Source of the DNA: JANYHF01 sp031367715
GTDB taxonomy: Bacteria > Pseudomonadota > Alphaproteobacteria > Rhizobiales > Hyphomicrobiaceae
Assembly (NCBI GenBank): GCA_031367715.1
Contig: JANLQJ010000030.1
Coordinates: 1-64,000 of the forward strand
Reading direction: 5' to 3'
DNA length: 64,000 nt
A program made the translations under genes and the position numbers. Each line of letters starts with the position of its first letter. Position 1 is the first letter of the stretch. A model generated the notes under the pieces. It worked only from the letters and a program-made list of their open reading frames with translations, ran no database searches and was not told the DNA's origin. This document shows positions 1 to 9,135 of this stretch, piece by piece.

Positions 1-141
1 GTTGGGTTAGCGCGCCACATAGTCCAAGGGACGACCAGACCCAATTCGCGCGTAACCCAACGGTACGCGCCCGGATCGTTGGGTTACGCGCGAAATTCGT
101 CCACGGCTTGATCCGTAGGCAACGTGGCGCGCTAACCCAAC
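1..141. repeat. Nested inverted-repeat element at the left edge
   Basis: Bases 1-18 (GTTGGGTTAGCGCGCCAC) are the exact reverse complement of 124-141. Inside lies a second inverted pair around 43-62 and 79-98, built on CGCGCGTAACCCAACG. This is the architecture of a small non-coding palindromic repeat or MITE-like element. Repeats on a GTTGGGTTA theme are, to my recollection, common between genes in Bradyrhizobium-like genomes. No open reading frame here looks genuine. The element may extend beyond the window. Confidence 0.7.
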
Positions 142-1110
142 CTACGCCAACCCCGCCAGCCTTCGCCCGGCCGCGATCAGCTCGTGCACGATACCCGGTT
201 CGCTCATGGCGTGGCCGGCATCGGGCACGATCCGGAACTCCGCCTCGGGCCAGGCCTGGTGCAGCTCCCAGCCGATCTTCAGCGGCGTGCACATGTCATA
301 TCTCCCGTGCACGATCACGCCGGGGATGTGCCGTATCCGCCCCACATTGCGCAGCAGCTGGTCGTCGGTCTCGAAAAACCCCTTGTTGACGAAGTAGTGG
401 CTCTCGATGCGGGCAAAGGCGAGCGCGTAGTCGTCGGCGCCGAACTGGCGCACGCGCTCGGGATCGGGGATCAGCGACAGCGCCGAGCCTTCCCACATGC
501 TCCAGGCTTTGGCCGCCGCCAGGCGGACGCCCGCGTCACGCGACGTCAACCGCTTGTAATAGGCCGCGATCATGTCGCCGCGCTCGGCGGGCGGGATGTG
601 GTCGCGGTAGGCCTCGAAGGTGTCCGGGTACACCCACTGCGCGCCACCCTCCTGGTAAAACCAGTTCAGTTCGGCCCGGCGCAGCGTGAAGATCCCGCGC
701 AGCACCATGTCGATGACGCGGGTCGGATGGGTCTGGGCGTAGGCCAGCGCCAGGGTGGACCCCCAGGAACCGCCGAACAGCTGCCAGCGCTCGATGCCCA
801 GATGCGTGCGCAAGCGCTCCATGTCGGCGACCAGATCCCAGGTGGTGTTGTGGTCGAGGCTGGCATGCGGCGTCGAGCGGCCGCAGCCGCGCTGGTCGAA
901 CAGGATGATGCGGTAACGTTCGGGATCGTGATAGCGGCGCATGGTGGGATTGGTGCCGCCGCCGGGTCCGCCGTGGATCAGCACCACGGGCTTGCCGCGC
1001 CGGTTGCCGGAGTCCTCGTAATAGATGTCGTGGCCGTCGCCGGCCGCAAGGTGACCAGTGCGGTTGGGCTCGATGGCCGGATAGAGTGTCAGGCGCGTGT
1101 CTTGCGTCAT
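142..1110 (-). CDS. pip: Proline iminopeptidase (alpha/beta hydrolase)
   Basis: This 322-residue protein removes N-terminal proline from peptides in the cytoplasm (peptidase family S33). Visible features are the HGGPGGG oxyanion-hole loop, the FDQRGCGRS segment, the nucleophile elbow GGSWGSTLAL (catalytic Ser) and the C-terminal GRYDMCTP (Asp) and GAGHA-like PDAGHAM (His) segments, in the order typical of the family. Length and motifs match Pip of proteobacteria. The reading frame stays open far upstream, but homology begins at MTQDTRL, so the ATG at 1110 was chosen. A Na+/solute symporter lies upstream on the same strand. No signal peptide is present. Confidence 0.93.
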   Translation of the reverse strand: MTQDTRLTLYPAIEPNRTGHLAAGDGHDIYYEDSGNRRGKPVVLIHGGPGGGTNPTMRRYHDPERYRIILFDQRGCGRSTPHASLDHNTTWDLVADMERLRTHLGIERWQLFGGSWGSTLALAYAQTHPTRVIDMVLRGIFTLRRAELNWFYQEGGAQWVYPDTFEAYRDHIPPAERGDMIAAYYKRLTSRDAGVRLAAAKAWSMWEGSALSLIPDPERVRQFGADDYALAFARIESHYFVNKGFFETDDQLLRNVGRIRHIPGVIVHGRYDMCTPLKIGWELHQAWPEAEFRIVPDAGHAMSEPGIVHELIAAGRRLAGLA

Positions 1111-1202
1111 GGCCGGTGCGGCTCCGAAAAGGGTAGGAGGCAACTTAGGCGAGGACGGCCGGCGCGCCAATGGCCAGCTTGCCCCAGGGGCGTAAATTCG
1201 GC

Positions 1203-3056
1203 TTACGCGGGCGGCGAATGCGGGATGCGCGCCAGCCGCAATTCGCGGTCGTAGACGGTCTCGCCACCCGGCACGCGCAGATCGCGCACCAGTTCGAGCA
1301 TGCGCCGCTGCGGTACCGGCGTAGCGACACTCACGACCAGCGCGACGACCAGGCTGAGCGGTACCGCCACGATCGAGGCGATGGCGCCCGAGACGCCGAA
1401 CACCAGCGGCATCGAGCCGTTCAGCGACATCAGGATCTGGGTCAGGGCGGCCAGGCTGCCGGTGATCAGCGCGGCCACCGCGCCCCACTGGTTGATGCGC
1501 TTCCACCATACCGACATGACCAGCAGGGCAAACACCGACGAGCCGGCCAGCGCCATGGCCCAGGTGAACAGCGTCAGCGGATCGGCGCGTACCCGCAAGG
1601 ACAGCACCGCGCCCAGCGTGATGGCGACCGCCGCCAGCGCGCGCGCGGCCTGCAACCGGACGGTTTCCAGCTCGGCCGGGCCAGACCAGGCAAACACGGC
1701 GTCCTCGCACCACAGCCCGGCCAAGGCCGCGGCCTCGGCGGCGATGGCGGCCAGCGCGGCGGCCACGGCGCTGGCCAGCATGACGTCGACCAGCGGCTGC
1801 GGCATGCCGAGCGCCAGCGGCAACAGCAGGTTGACGCTGTCGCGGGTGAAACGCACCGAGGCCAGCGGCAGCGTGCTGGCGTCGCGGTCGAAGTCGGCAA
1901 GCTGCAGCCGGCCGAGCAGATTGAGCCAATCGGGCACCTCCGTCAGGCCGTTGGCCGGCAGCGCGTGCAGCACCGCCAGACGGGTCAGAAAGGCCACCGC
2001 CGGCAACGTGATGGCGACCGCGCCGGCCAGGCAGATCAACCAGACCGAGGAGCGGCGCAGCGCCGCCACGCTGGTCAAGGTACCGGCGCGGCTGAACAGG
2101 GCCGGCATGGAGGCGACACCGAGCGCGATGGTCAGCGTCAGCAGGGCAAAACTGATCGGGTCATTGGCAACGAACGGCTGCAGGAAGGGTTTGACCAGCG
2201 CGGCGGGCGCCGAACCGGGCAGGGTCAGCACCATGGCGGCGGCGCGGTGCGTGTTCATGCCGGCGGCGGCTTCCAGCTGCGCGGTCTCGGCGCTGACGAT
2301 GCCGTATGAAATCTGCGGCAACGGCAGATTGGTGAGCGGGATGGCTGCGATCACCGGCAGCACCAACAGGGCGAGCAATGCGATCAGGCCGCCGGCCGCC
2401 CCGCCCCAAACGGCGCCGCGCATGCCGCCAAGGATCACTGCCGTGCCGGCGACCACCGCCAGCGCCATCACCAGCGTAACCGGATCGATGGCAAGGATGT
2501 GACTGAGCAGGAAGGCAGCAATCTTGAACTCGCCGACCAGCAGCAACAGGCACGGCAGCGTCAGGGCGATGGCGGCGGCAAGGCGCAGCAGGCGGCTCTC
2601 GAAGCGCCGGCCCAGATAGCTGGCCAGCGTGTACGAGCCGTCCTTGCGCGCAAACGGTGCGATCAGCACCGCGTGCAGGAGCAATCCGAGCATGATGCCG
2701 ATGGTGAACGGCAGGGCGTCAAAGCCGAGAAAGAAGAAGGCGCCGGGCAGGGCGACGAAGCCGGTCGCACCCAGCACCGCCGCCAGCATCGAAACCGCGC
2801 TCAGGGCCGGGGGACAGGCGCGGTTGCAGGCATGCCAGCCCGCGCCGGTGTTGGCGGTGGAAAGGACTCCGATCACCAGCATGGCCAAGCCCGGAAAGGC
2901 GATTTGCGCCAGAGTCAGGCGGCTCTGCGTGGTTCCCAGCTGGTCAAAGATCAACAGCAGCAGCACCAGCGACACGAATGCGCTGGCCAGGATGGCGAAA
3001 TAGCCCGCGACCGAGGTCGGCAGCGAACGCTGGCGGGTAGGAACGATTACAGACAC
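1203..3056 (-). CDS. Sodium:solute symporter (SSS family), large subunit
   Basis: This 617-residue integral membrane protein has about 13 hydrophobic segments and resembles the SSS family that works with a small DUF4212-type subunit (the VC_2705-like group, related to acetate permease ActP). It would use the Na+ gradient to import a small organic solute; the substrate cannot be read from sequence. The start is a GTG preceded by GGAG nine bases upstream. The small-subunit gene lies 48 bases upstream on the same strand, supporting a two-component carrier. The conserved central segment with paired acidic/Arg residues is weakly preserved, so this is a divergent member. Confidence 0.8.
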   Translation of the reverse strand: MSVIVPTRQRSLPTSVAGYFAILASAFVSLVLLLLIFDQLGTTQSRLTLAQIAFPGLAMLVIGVLSTANTGAGWHACNRACPPALSAVSMLAAVLGATGFVALPGAFFFLGFDALPFTIGIMLGLLLHAVLIAPFARKDGSYTLASYLGRRFESRLLRLAAAIALTLPCLLLLVGEFKIAAFLLSHILAIDPVTLVMALAVVAGTAVILGGMRGAVWGGAAGGLIALLALLVLPVIAAIPLTNLPLPQISYGIVSAETAQLEAAAGMNTHRAAAMVLTLPGSAPAALVKPFLQPFVANDPISFALLTLTIALGVASMPALFSRAGTLTSVAALRRSSVWLICLAGAVAITLPAVAFLTRLAVLHALPANGLTEVPDWLNLLGRLQLADFDRDASTLPLASVRFTRDSVNLLLPLALGMPQPLVDVMLASAVAAALAAIAAEAAALAGLWCEDAVFAWSGPAELETVRLQAARALAAVAITLGAVLSLRVRADPLTLFTWAMALAGSSVFALLVMSVWWKRINQWGAVAALITGSLAALTQILMSLNGSMPLVFGVSGAIASIVAVPLSLVVALVVSVATPVPQRRMLELVRDLRVPGGETVYDRELRLARIPHSPPA

Positions 3057-3104
3057 TGATGCGGTCTCCGGAGCGCGCGAGAAGCAAGACCAGGCCGGCT
3101 CGGA

Positions 3105-3365
3105 TCAGCCATCCTCATGAGTGCCGTGCCAGCGGTCAATCTGCTCCTGGACCGCCGCAAAACGGGCCACCGCCGCAATGGCGACCAGTACGATGCCATG
3201 CACCGCTATCAGATAAGTAATCGGCAGTCCGGCAATCGCATAGGGGCCGATCAAAGCGATCCAATACGGCAATCCCACCAGCAGCAGGCAGGGCACGAAC
3301 AGCACGACCAGCATCAACACCTTGGTCTGGCGCCAATAAGGCTTGCGCTCAATGCCGTCCGCCAT
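3105..3365 (-). CDS. Small subunit of sodium/solute symporter (DUF4212-like)
   Basis: This 86-residue protein has two membrane segments (about residues 15-35 and 42-66), an N-terminal YWRQ motif just before the first helix and a charged C-terminus. This layout and its position immediately upstream of an SSS symporter match the DUF4212 small-subunit family (TIGR03647-like). It probably stabilises or regulates the large subunit. Sequence identity to the family consensus is modest, so assignment rests partly on context. Confidence 0.68.
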   Translation of the reverse strand: MADGIERKPYWRQTKVLMLVVLFVPCLLLVGLPYWIALIGPYAIAGLPITYLIAVHGIVLVAIAAVARFAAVQEQIDRWHGTHEDG

Positions 3366-3567
3366 GCCGTTCTCCCGAATTCACCCTGACGGGTTCCGCG
3401 TAAAGCTTGTCTTTTCCAAGGCATTGCGAGCGTACTTGACATGTTCTATGGTTTGTACCGCGACTCATCTGCAATCAGATCAAGGCTCCGCGCACGGTCG
3501 TGGGGCTGGTCTGATAAGGCGAGTTGGCGTTCGACTCGATAAACTTCAGGAAGCGACGGGGAAGACA

Positions 3568-3978
3568 ATGGGACTCTTAAGCGAATTCAAGGATTTTGCC
3601 ATCAAGGGCAACATGATCGACATCGCGGTCGGTATCATCATGGGTGCAGCCTTCGGAACGGTCATCAGCTCGCTGGTCGCCGACGTCATCATGCCGCCAA
3701 TTGGCGTGGCCATGGGCGGCGTTGATTTCTCGTCCATCGGCCCGACGCTCAAAGCGGCCGGACCGGACGGCAAAGGCGCCATCATTTGGGCGCTCGGCAA
3801 GTTCATCAACAACATCATCAGCTTTCTGATCGTCGCTGGCGCGGTGTTCATGCTGGTCAAGGCGGTCAATCATGCCAAGGCGCTGGCAATGAAGCCGGCT
3901 CCGGCTGCCGCCCCGCCACCGCCGCCGCGCTCGGAAGTCCTGCTTGAGGAAATCCGCAACGCGCTGGTCAAGCGCTAG
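3568..3978 (+). CDS. mscL: Large-conductance mechanosensitive channel MscL
   Basis: This 136-residue inner-membrane channel opens under membrane tension to release solutes during hypo-osmotic shock. The N-terminal amphipathic segment (LLSEFKDFAIKGN) is followed by TM1 with the pore motif VGIIMGAAFGTVISSLV, the periplasmic loop, TM2 (about residues 78-97), a Pro/Ala-rich linker and the cytoplasmic helix EVLLEEIRNAL. This is the complete MscL layout at normal length. The frame is open further upstream, but homology starts at MGLLSEF, with GGGGAAG a few bases before the ATG. It is transcribed alone and convergent with the downstream permease. Confidence 0.97.
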   Translation: MGLLSEFKDFAIKGNMIDIAVGIIMGAAFGTVISSLVADVIMPPIGVAMGGVDFSSIGPTLKAAGPDGKGAIIWALGKFINNIISFLIVAGAVFMLVKAVNHAKALAMKPAPAAAPPPPPRSEVLLEEIRNALVKR

Positions 3979-4009
3979 GCGCAGTCGATCACGATCGCTT
4001 GAAAGATGT

Positions 4010-4037
4010 CGAAGGGCGGCTCTCGGGCCGCCCTTCG
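4010..4037. terminator. Hairpin terminator between mscL and the APC permease
   Basis: An 11-bp perfect stem (CGAAGGGCGGC at 4010-4020 pairing with 4027-4037) closes a 6-nt loop. It lies between the stop codons of two convergent genes and so could terminate transcription from both sides. There is no clear U-run, so the efficiency of intrinsic termination is uncertain. Confidence 0.65.
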
Positions 4038-4064
4038 CATGGTGTGATTATCGCGCCAAACCAA

Positions 4065-5765
4065 TCAGGCCGGCATCTGGAATGCCCAATTGCTGAGCAG
4101 CACGACCACCAAGCCGGCGACCAGGAACAGATAGGGCATGATGCCCGCCTTGCGCTCGCCCAGGTCCTGGCCCTTGAGGCCGATCTCTGCCAGCGCGCCG
4201 GCCGGGAATTGCCCGCCATCCTGCACGTAGTGCCGATAGGCGAATACCGGCAGGATCAGACCGGCGAAGATGAAGCCAATCCACAACGCATTGGAATAGC
4301 CCCAGACCTTGGCGCCGGCGCCCATGAAAACGGCATTGACGAAGGCCAGGACGGTGTTGACGCCGATCAACCAGGTGGGTGCCCGGTAGGGTCGCGGGAT
4401 ATGTCCGCTGTCGATGCGGTGGATCCAGCCGGCATTCAGGTTCAGGAAGTTGAAGATGATGTAACCGACGTTCGAGACGGCCAGGATGAAGAAATAGCCG
4501 CCGGCATCTGAGGCGATGGCGAGCAGGAACAGATTGAAAACGAGATCCGTCCACATCGCCCGCGTCGGCGCGCCGTGCTCGTTGACGGTGCCGAGATACT
4601 TCGGCAGCCAACCATCGAGCGAACCTTGATAGAGCGTGCGTGACGAACCTGCCATCGCCGTCATGATGGCCAGCAGCAGGGCCAAGATCATCAACAGCAC
4701 GAAGATCTGCTTGATGACGACATTGCCATTGGCGACCATGTTGGCCATTGCCTCGGCGACGCCGGTGCCAGCCACGATCCCCGGGGCCTTCATGCCATCA
4801 ATGCCAAGCACGCCCTGGAAGGTGAACGGCACCAGCACAAACAAAACCAGGCAGAGCAGACCGGAATAGAAGATGGCCTTGAAGGTGTCGGTCGCGGGAT
4901 TGCGGAATTCGCGCGTGTAGCACACCGCAGTCTCGAAACCGTAGGTCGACCAGGCGGCAATGAACAGGCCGCCAAAGAACAACGTCCAGCCGACATTGTC
5001 ACCCACACCCGGCAAGTATGGGCCGGCCACGTTGACCGACTGGAACTGCCCATTGAAGAACGGCACGACGCCAACGATGAACATCGGGATGATGACGAGC
5101 AGACCGATCCATTTCTGCGCGTTTGCGGTGCCGAGAATGCCGCGATGCTGAATCGCGAACACCACCAGCATCAGCAGTGCGCCGATGACGAAGGTCGAGT
5201 TGAAATTCAGCGTGCCGAGGCCAGGCACCGGTATGCTCAGCGCATTGAATGTCTGCAGCCACGGCGCGTGCGATGCCGTCACCGCCGCAATCGCATCGGC
5301 CGCTGCCTTGCCGGCGTTGGCGGTATCGGCCAGCCAGGCGACGACCTCGGGCGATTGCGCGGTGAAGACCGGCATCGGCGCCAGCGCATTGATAATATAG
5401 CCGGCCGCAATGGAGCAGCCGAGTGACAGCACCGGCGACCAGGCGAACCAGTTGCACCACACCGACAGCGGCGCGATGAATTTGCTGTAACGCAGCCAGG
5501 CGGTGGCGCCATAAACCGACGCGCCACCCGATTTGTTCGGGAACAGTCCGGCGATCTCGGCATAGGTGAAGGATTGCAGGAAGCCCATCACCATCGAGAT
5601 CGCCCAGACCACGAAGGCCAGCCTGCCGACCGTGCCGGCAATGCCGCCGATCGAAAACAAGACTAGGGCAGGAACGCCGCTGGCAACCCAGAACGCACCG
5701 GTCCAGTCGATCGTTCGTCGCAGTTCGCCCCCACTCTCAGTGGGGGTCGTTGTCGTCGTAGCCAT
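4065..5765 (-). CDS. APC-superfamily amino acid permease
   Basis: This 566-residue transporter has about 12 membrane helices. TM1 carries the unwound helix motif GVPALVLFSIGGIAG typical of APC transporters, and YAEIAGLFPNKSGGASVYG matches the conserved TM2/TM3 region. A longer-than-usual extracytoplasmic loop lies around residues 145-195. It probably imports an amino acid or amine; the substrate is not evident. The ATG at 5765 follows GGGAG nine bases upstream; the longer upstream frame lacks homology. It is divergent from the metalloprotease gene and not in an operon. Confidence 0.85.
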   Translation of the reverse strand: MATTTTTPTESGGELRRTIDWTGAFWVASGVPALVLFSIGGIAGTVGRLAFVVWAISMVMGFLQSFTYAEIAGLFPNKSGGASVYGATAWLRYSKFIAPLSVWCNWFAWSPVLSLGCSIAAGYIINALAPMPVFTAQSPEVVAWLADTANAGKAAADAIAAVTASHAPWLQTFNALSIPVPGLGTLNFNSTFVIGALLMLVVFAIQHRGILGTANAQKWIGLLVIIPMFIVGVVPFFNGQFQSVNVAGPYLPGVGDNVGWTLFFGGLFIAAWSTYGFETAVCYTREFRNPATDTFKAIFYSGLLCLVLFVLVPFTFQGVLGIDGMKAPGIVAGTGVAEAMANMVANGNVVIKQIFVLLMILALLLAIMTAMAGSSRTLYQGSLDGWLPKYLGTVNEHGAPTRAMWTDLVFNLFLLAIASDAGGYFFILAVSNVGYIIFNFLNLNAGWIHRIDSGHIPRPYRAPTWLIGVNTVLAFVNAVFMGAGAKVWGYSNALWIGFIFAGLILPVFAYRHYVQDGGQFPAGALAEIGLKGQDLGERKAGIMPYLFLVAGLVVVLLSNWAFQMPA

Positions 5766-6153
5766 CACGTCACTCCCGGTTTTAGTGCCCCAAAAAACAG
5801 GCTCATGAGCATCCAAGTTCGCGCCAGCCGGCATTCGCCGTGTCGAGCGCAAGTGTTCTGGCTTGGGGTAAACTTTGGTCGCCCATACGTTGCGCCGATT
5901 GTGCCCAATCGCGAAGCCGCGTCAATCGAATATGGTTTCTATTGGTGCCAATTGGTCATGAGTGGTTTCGCTGAAGAGCTTGCCGGAGGCGCAATGACGG
6001 GTATTCTGATGCCGCCGACTGGTGCCGCCTTGCCACCGTCGCGCATGATCGCTCACGCATGCGCAGCCCCCACTTGCCAAGCCTTTGACCATTTGCAAGC
6101 TTCACCTTATCAGCCACTAGGGTAAACGCGTGAAGCGTTCCGGGGGAGAAGTA
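5766..6153. other. Divergent intergenic region (388 bp)
   Basis: This stretch separates divergently transcribed genes and must hold the promoters for both. The only local structure noticed is a perfect 12-bp palindrome, ATTGGTGCCAAT, at 5941-5952, which could be a regulator site. Open frames crossing the region have no recognisable product. No RNA gene was identified. Confidence 0.4.
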
Positions 6154-7350
6154 ATGTTTGGCGCCGTTCGTCGTGTTCTTGCCTTTGCGTTGGCGTGGGC
6201 TTGCCTCGCAACGATGACGTTGGCCCAGACAGCCCCCGCAACGCCGGACGTGGCCAACGTCAAAACCTTCCACAATGTCGGCAAGTTGAAGGGGCTGACC
6301 TTTACGACCGATGCGGACGCCCAGCGGCTGGTCGACGAATTGCTCGGCTATCTCGGCCTGCATGCCGACTATCAGATCTACGTCACCGACAATCCCGCCG
6401 CCACCGCCAACGCCGCAGCGGCCTACGACACCGTCAACAAGTCACGCGAGGTGTTCTTCAATCGCGCCTTCATGCAGAAATATCAGCTGACGGCACATTC
6501 CGACCTCGGCCTCTATTTCATCGCTGCCCACGAGTTGTCGCATCTGATTGCGCTGCACGCGGTGCGCCACATCGACCCGCTGCAGCAGGAGATCGAGGCC
6601 GACTACTATGCTGGCTTCGTGCTTGGCGCAAAAACCGGCGACTGCGACAAGGTGGTGGCCGCCATCTCGGCCTTTCCGGACCAGGCGGCGCGCGAGCGGA
6701 CGGCAACGCATCCAGCGCTGGCACAGCGGCGCGTCGCGGTCGGGCGCGGCTGTTCCGACGCTACCGGCGAGCTGACACCGGAACTTTCCAATGTCTCGGT
6801 GCCGGTGAACGTGCCCAGCATTCTCAGTCAGTTTGCCATCAAGGTGAATCGCGACATCTATGGCAGCGACGTTGCCTTGATTGCCGGCAGACCAGGCATT
6901 CCAGGCTCGACGCTGGAGAGTTGCGCCCATGTCTGTTACGGCCTGCCGAGCTGCAAGGCCTTTACCTTCAATCGCTGGAAGAATTTTTGCTATCTGAAGG
7001 GAGAGATTGCCGGCGAATCCTTCCTGCATCCTGCCGGCATCATCGGCGTCAAGAAGCCGCTGGCGCTGCCCAATATCTCGCGGACCGCGACGCCGACAAC
7101 CGCCTATCTGTTCAACTCGGTGTTTGCCGATCAGCCGCTTCTGGAAACGACACAAGCCGACTACCGCAGTTGCAGCAATGTCTGCCTCGAAAGCAACCGC
7201 TGCGTTGCCTTTTCGTTTCTGCGCGCGAGCCTGAAATGCAAGATGTTCAACCGCGTCGAAGGGTCCTATCGCGACGATGCCTATGACAGCGGCTACAAAT
7301 GGCAGCCACCCAATACCACCTGGAGCAGTACCGTGCGTGCCAATCGCTGA
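6154..7350 (+). CDS. Secreted M48-like metalloprotease with PAN/Apple-like C-terminus
   Basis: This 398-residue protein has a signal peptide (about residues 1-25, cleavage after LAQ). It carries the zinc motif HELSH (H126, E127, H130) and a downstream EADYYAG (E148), the spacing used by M48-type gluzincins. The C-terminal half lacks protease features but holds two cysteine clusters of the pattern C-x3-C-x5-C-x10-C (around CAHVCYGLPSC and CSNVCLESNRC), as in PAN_4/Apple adhesion modules. Expected location is periplasmic or extracellular, disulfide-bonded. GGGGGAG precedes the ATG at 6154, favouring it over a GTG at 6130. The tyrosinase gene follows 46 bases downstream. Confidence 0.72.
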   Translation: MFGAVRRVLAFALAWACLATMTLAQTAPATPDVANVKTFHNVGKLKGLTFTTDADAQRLVDELLGYLGLHADYQIYVTDNPAATANAAAAYDTVNKSREVFFNRAFMQKYQLTAHSDLGLYFIAAHELSHLIALHAVRHIDPLQQEIEADYYAGFVLGAKTGDCDKVVAAISAFPDQAARERTATHPALAQRRVAVGRGCSDATGELTPELSNVSVPVNVPSILSQFAIKVNRDIYGSDVALIAGRPGIPGSTLESCAHVCYGLPSCKAFTFNRWKNFCYLKGEIAGESFLHPAGIIGVKKPLALPNISRTATPTTAYLFNSVFADQPLLETTQADYRSCSNVCLESNRCVAFSFLRASLKCKMFNRVEGSYRDDAYDSGYKWQPPNTTWSSTVRANR

Positions 7351-7396
7351 TCGCGGTGCTGCGGTGTTATGAAACAAATGATCGGGAGGATCGATA

Positions 7397-8974
7397 ATGG
7401 CAGTTGAGCGCAAACGTGGTCTGTCTCGACGCAATGTTCTGCAAGGACTTGGCGGCGCTGCGTCGGCCGCGCTGCTCGGCGGTCTGCCGCTGGGCGAGGC
7501 CTGGGCGGCGGTCCCGCGCACGCGCTACGACATCAAGACGACCCAGGGCAAGGCGGCGCTGGACCTCTACCGCCAAGCCGTTGCCAAGATGCAGGCGCTG
7601 CCCGAGGGCAATCCACTGAGCTGGAATTTCCAGGCCAACATCCATGCCCATCCCCATTCGCAGGCTGAGGCGCTGGCGCTGTTCAATCAAAGCGGCGTGA
7701 CGTCGGCCATGCGGACCCTGGCGCTTGGCCCGAACGGTACTGGTGCTGGCGGCATCTGGTGGACTTGCTCGCACGATCACGACAATCTCAACGGTTCGCC
7801 GGCCGACAGCTACGCAACCCATTTCACCAGCTGGCACCGGCTCTACGTCTGGCACTTCGAGCAGGTCTGTGAAAAGGTCCTCGGCAAGCCTTTCGCGCTC
7901 CCCTATTGGAACTATCTCGATCTCACGCAGCTGAAACTGCCGCAAGCGATCTTGGCCGAGAAAGTCCGCATCGGTGGACAGCTGGTCGACAACGCCCTGC
8001 ATTTCGCCGACCGCAGGCCGGAGTTTGTCACACAGGGGTTGCGCGCCATCAAGAGCGATCTGGCGAGCACGGACATTCTCGCCAAGGATACCATGCGCAC
8101 GCAGCGCTTTTTCGATCTCTCGACCAGCAATGGCAGCTTCCGGCAAGGGTTCGTGACCGCGCTTGATGGCACGCCGCATGGTTCAGTGCATGTGCGCGTC
8201 GGTACCGACGCGAATACGGGCATGGCGGCGTTCGAAACGGCAGCGCGCGATCCGATCTTTTGGCTGCACCACGCCAATATCGACCGGCTGTGGGAGAGCT
8301 GGCGCAGCCCCAATACCGCAGGTGCCTCGACCAAGGACCCCAAGGCGCCGAAGGCGGCAAACTGGCTGAACAAGTCCTTCACCTTCGCCAGCGCCGACGG
8401 TACGGCCTCGATCAAGAAGGCCGCGGAAGCCTTGTCGCTGCCGGGCCTGGGCTATCGCTACGACCGGCTGCAGAATATCGGCGTCATTGCCTTTGCTGCG
8501 CCCAATGCCGAAACCGACGTCGTCAAAGTGACGACCCTGGCCGAGACTGCGTCCGGGCTTGGCGCGACCGTGGCGGCTGGCAACGCGCCGGTGGTCATGA
8601 CTCTGGCCCCGTCCGTTCCCGCCGATCAGGCCAAGGCTCTGGCGCGCGATGGCGGCAACCAGTTCTGGCTGGTCATCGACGTCGCCACCACCAAGAATCC
8701 AGGCTCGCTGTTCGAGGTGCAGGTGAAGGTGAAGAAAACGGTCGCCGGCACCGCAATGGAGCAGAAGACGGTGCAGACCTTCAACCTGTTCAACGCCGGC
8801 ATGCATCAGCGCCATGGCCTGGGCTACAAAACCGCCTGGCAGGTCGATGTCAGCGATCTGGTGCGCGCCAGCAAGCTCGATCTCACCAAGCCAGTCGAGG
8901 TGTCGGTGAAGCCGCAGGCGGGCAACGCCAGCGGCATAGTCACGATCAGCCACATGCGCATCGAAGCGCAGTAA
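7397..8974 (+). CDS. Tat-exported tyrosinase (type 3 copper oxidase)
   Basis: This 525-residue protein is a dicopper phenol oxidase. The N-terminus has a twin-arginine signal (SRRNVLQGLGG, cleavage near AWA). The CuA site is visible as HFTSWHRLYVWHFEQ (H142, H147, H153 region) and the CuB site as HGSVH (H261, H265) plus DPIFWLHHANIDRLW (H291/H292); PYWNY is also conserved. The C-terminal ~130 residues form a beta-rich extension like the plant polyphenol-oxidase (KFDV-type) tail. It would oxidise phenols or catechols to quinones outside the cytoplasm. GGGAGG lies upstream of the ATG. The partner exported genes on either side are not obviously copper chaperones. Confidence 0.92.
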   Translation: MAVERKRGLSRRNVLQGLGGAASAALLGGLPLGEAWAAVPRTRYDIKTTQGKAALDLYRQAVAKMQALPEGNPLSWNFQANIHAHPHSQAEALALFNQSGVTSAMRTLALGPNGTGAGGIWWTCSHDHDNLNGSPADSYATHFTSWHRLYVWHFEQVCEKVLGKPFALPYWNYLDLTQLKLPQAILAEKVRIGGQLVDNALHFADRRPEFVTQGLRAIKSDLASTDILAKDTMRTQRFFDLSTSNGSFRQGFVTALDGTPHGSVHVRVGTDANTGMAAFETAARDPIFWLHHANIDRLWESWRSPNTAGASTKDPKAPKAANWLNKSFTFASADGTASIKKAAEALSLPGLGYRYDRLQNIGVIAFAAPNAETDVVKVTTLAETASGLGATVAAGNAPVVMTLAPSVPADQAKALARDGGNQFWLVIDVATTKNPGSLFEVQVKVKKTVAGTAMEQKTVQTFNLFNAGMHQRHGLGYKTAWQVDVSDLVRASKLDLTKPVEVSVKPQAGNASGIVTISHMRIEAQ

Positions 8975-9135
8975 TGTTTTAGGTTTGGCGACACTCCCGC
9001 TCCATCGAACACGCCCGGCGGCCAGCGCCCCGGCGCGTTGTTTCCGGGCGCAAACAAGGAAACGCCACGAAAAAGGCCAACGCGGCGTGCTTCGTCGGGG
9101 CGGTTGCACAACTGTTCCGGGAGCGTGTTGCTGTG

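Noticed and set aside
1111..1929. Upstream extension of the proline iminopeptidase frame to 595 codons
   Set aside because: The extension runs antisense through the gap and into the symporter gene's region and has no homology; the enzyme starts at 1110.
3435..3465. TTGACA box upstream of mscL as a sigma-70 promoter
   Set aside because: No acceptable -10 box at 16-18 bp spacing was found.
3343..3567. 75-codon N-terminal extension of MscL
   Set aside because: No homology, and it crosses the expected promoter region; MscL proteins start at the conserved MGLLSEF segment.
5805..6125. 106-codon plus-strand frame in the divergent gap at 5.8-6.1 kb
   Set aside because: No ribosome-binding site, no recognisable domain, and composition unlike neighbouring genes.
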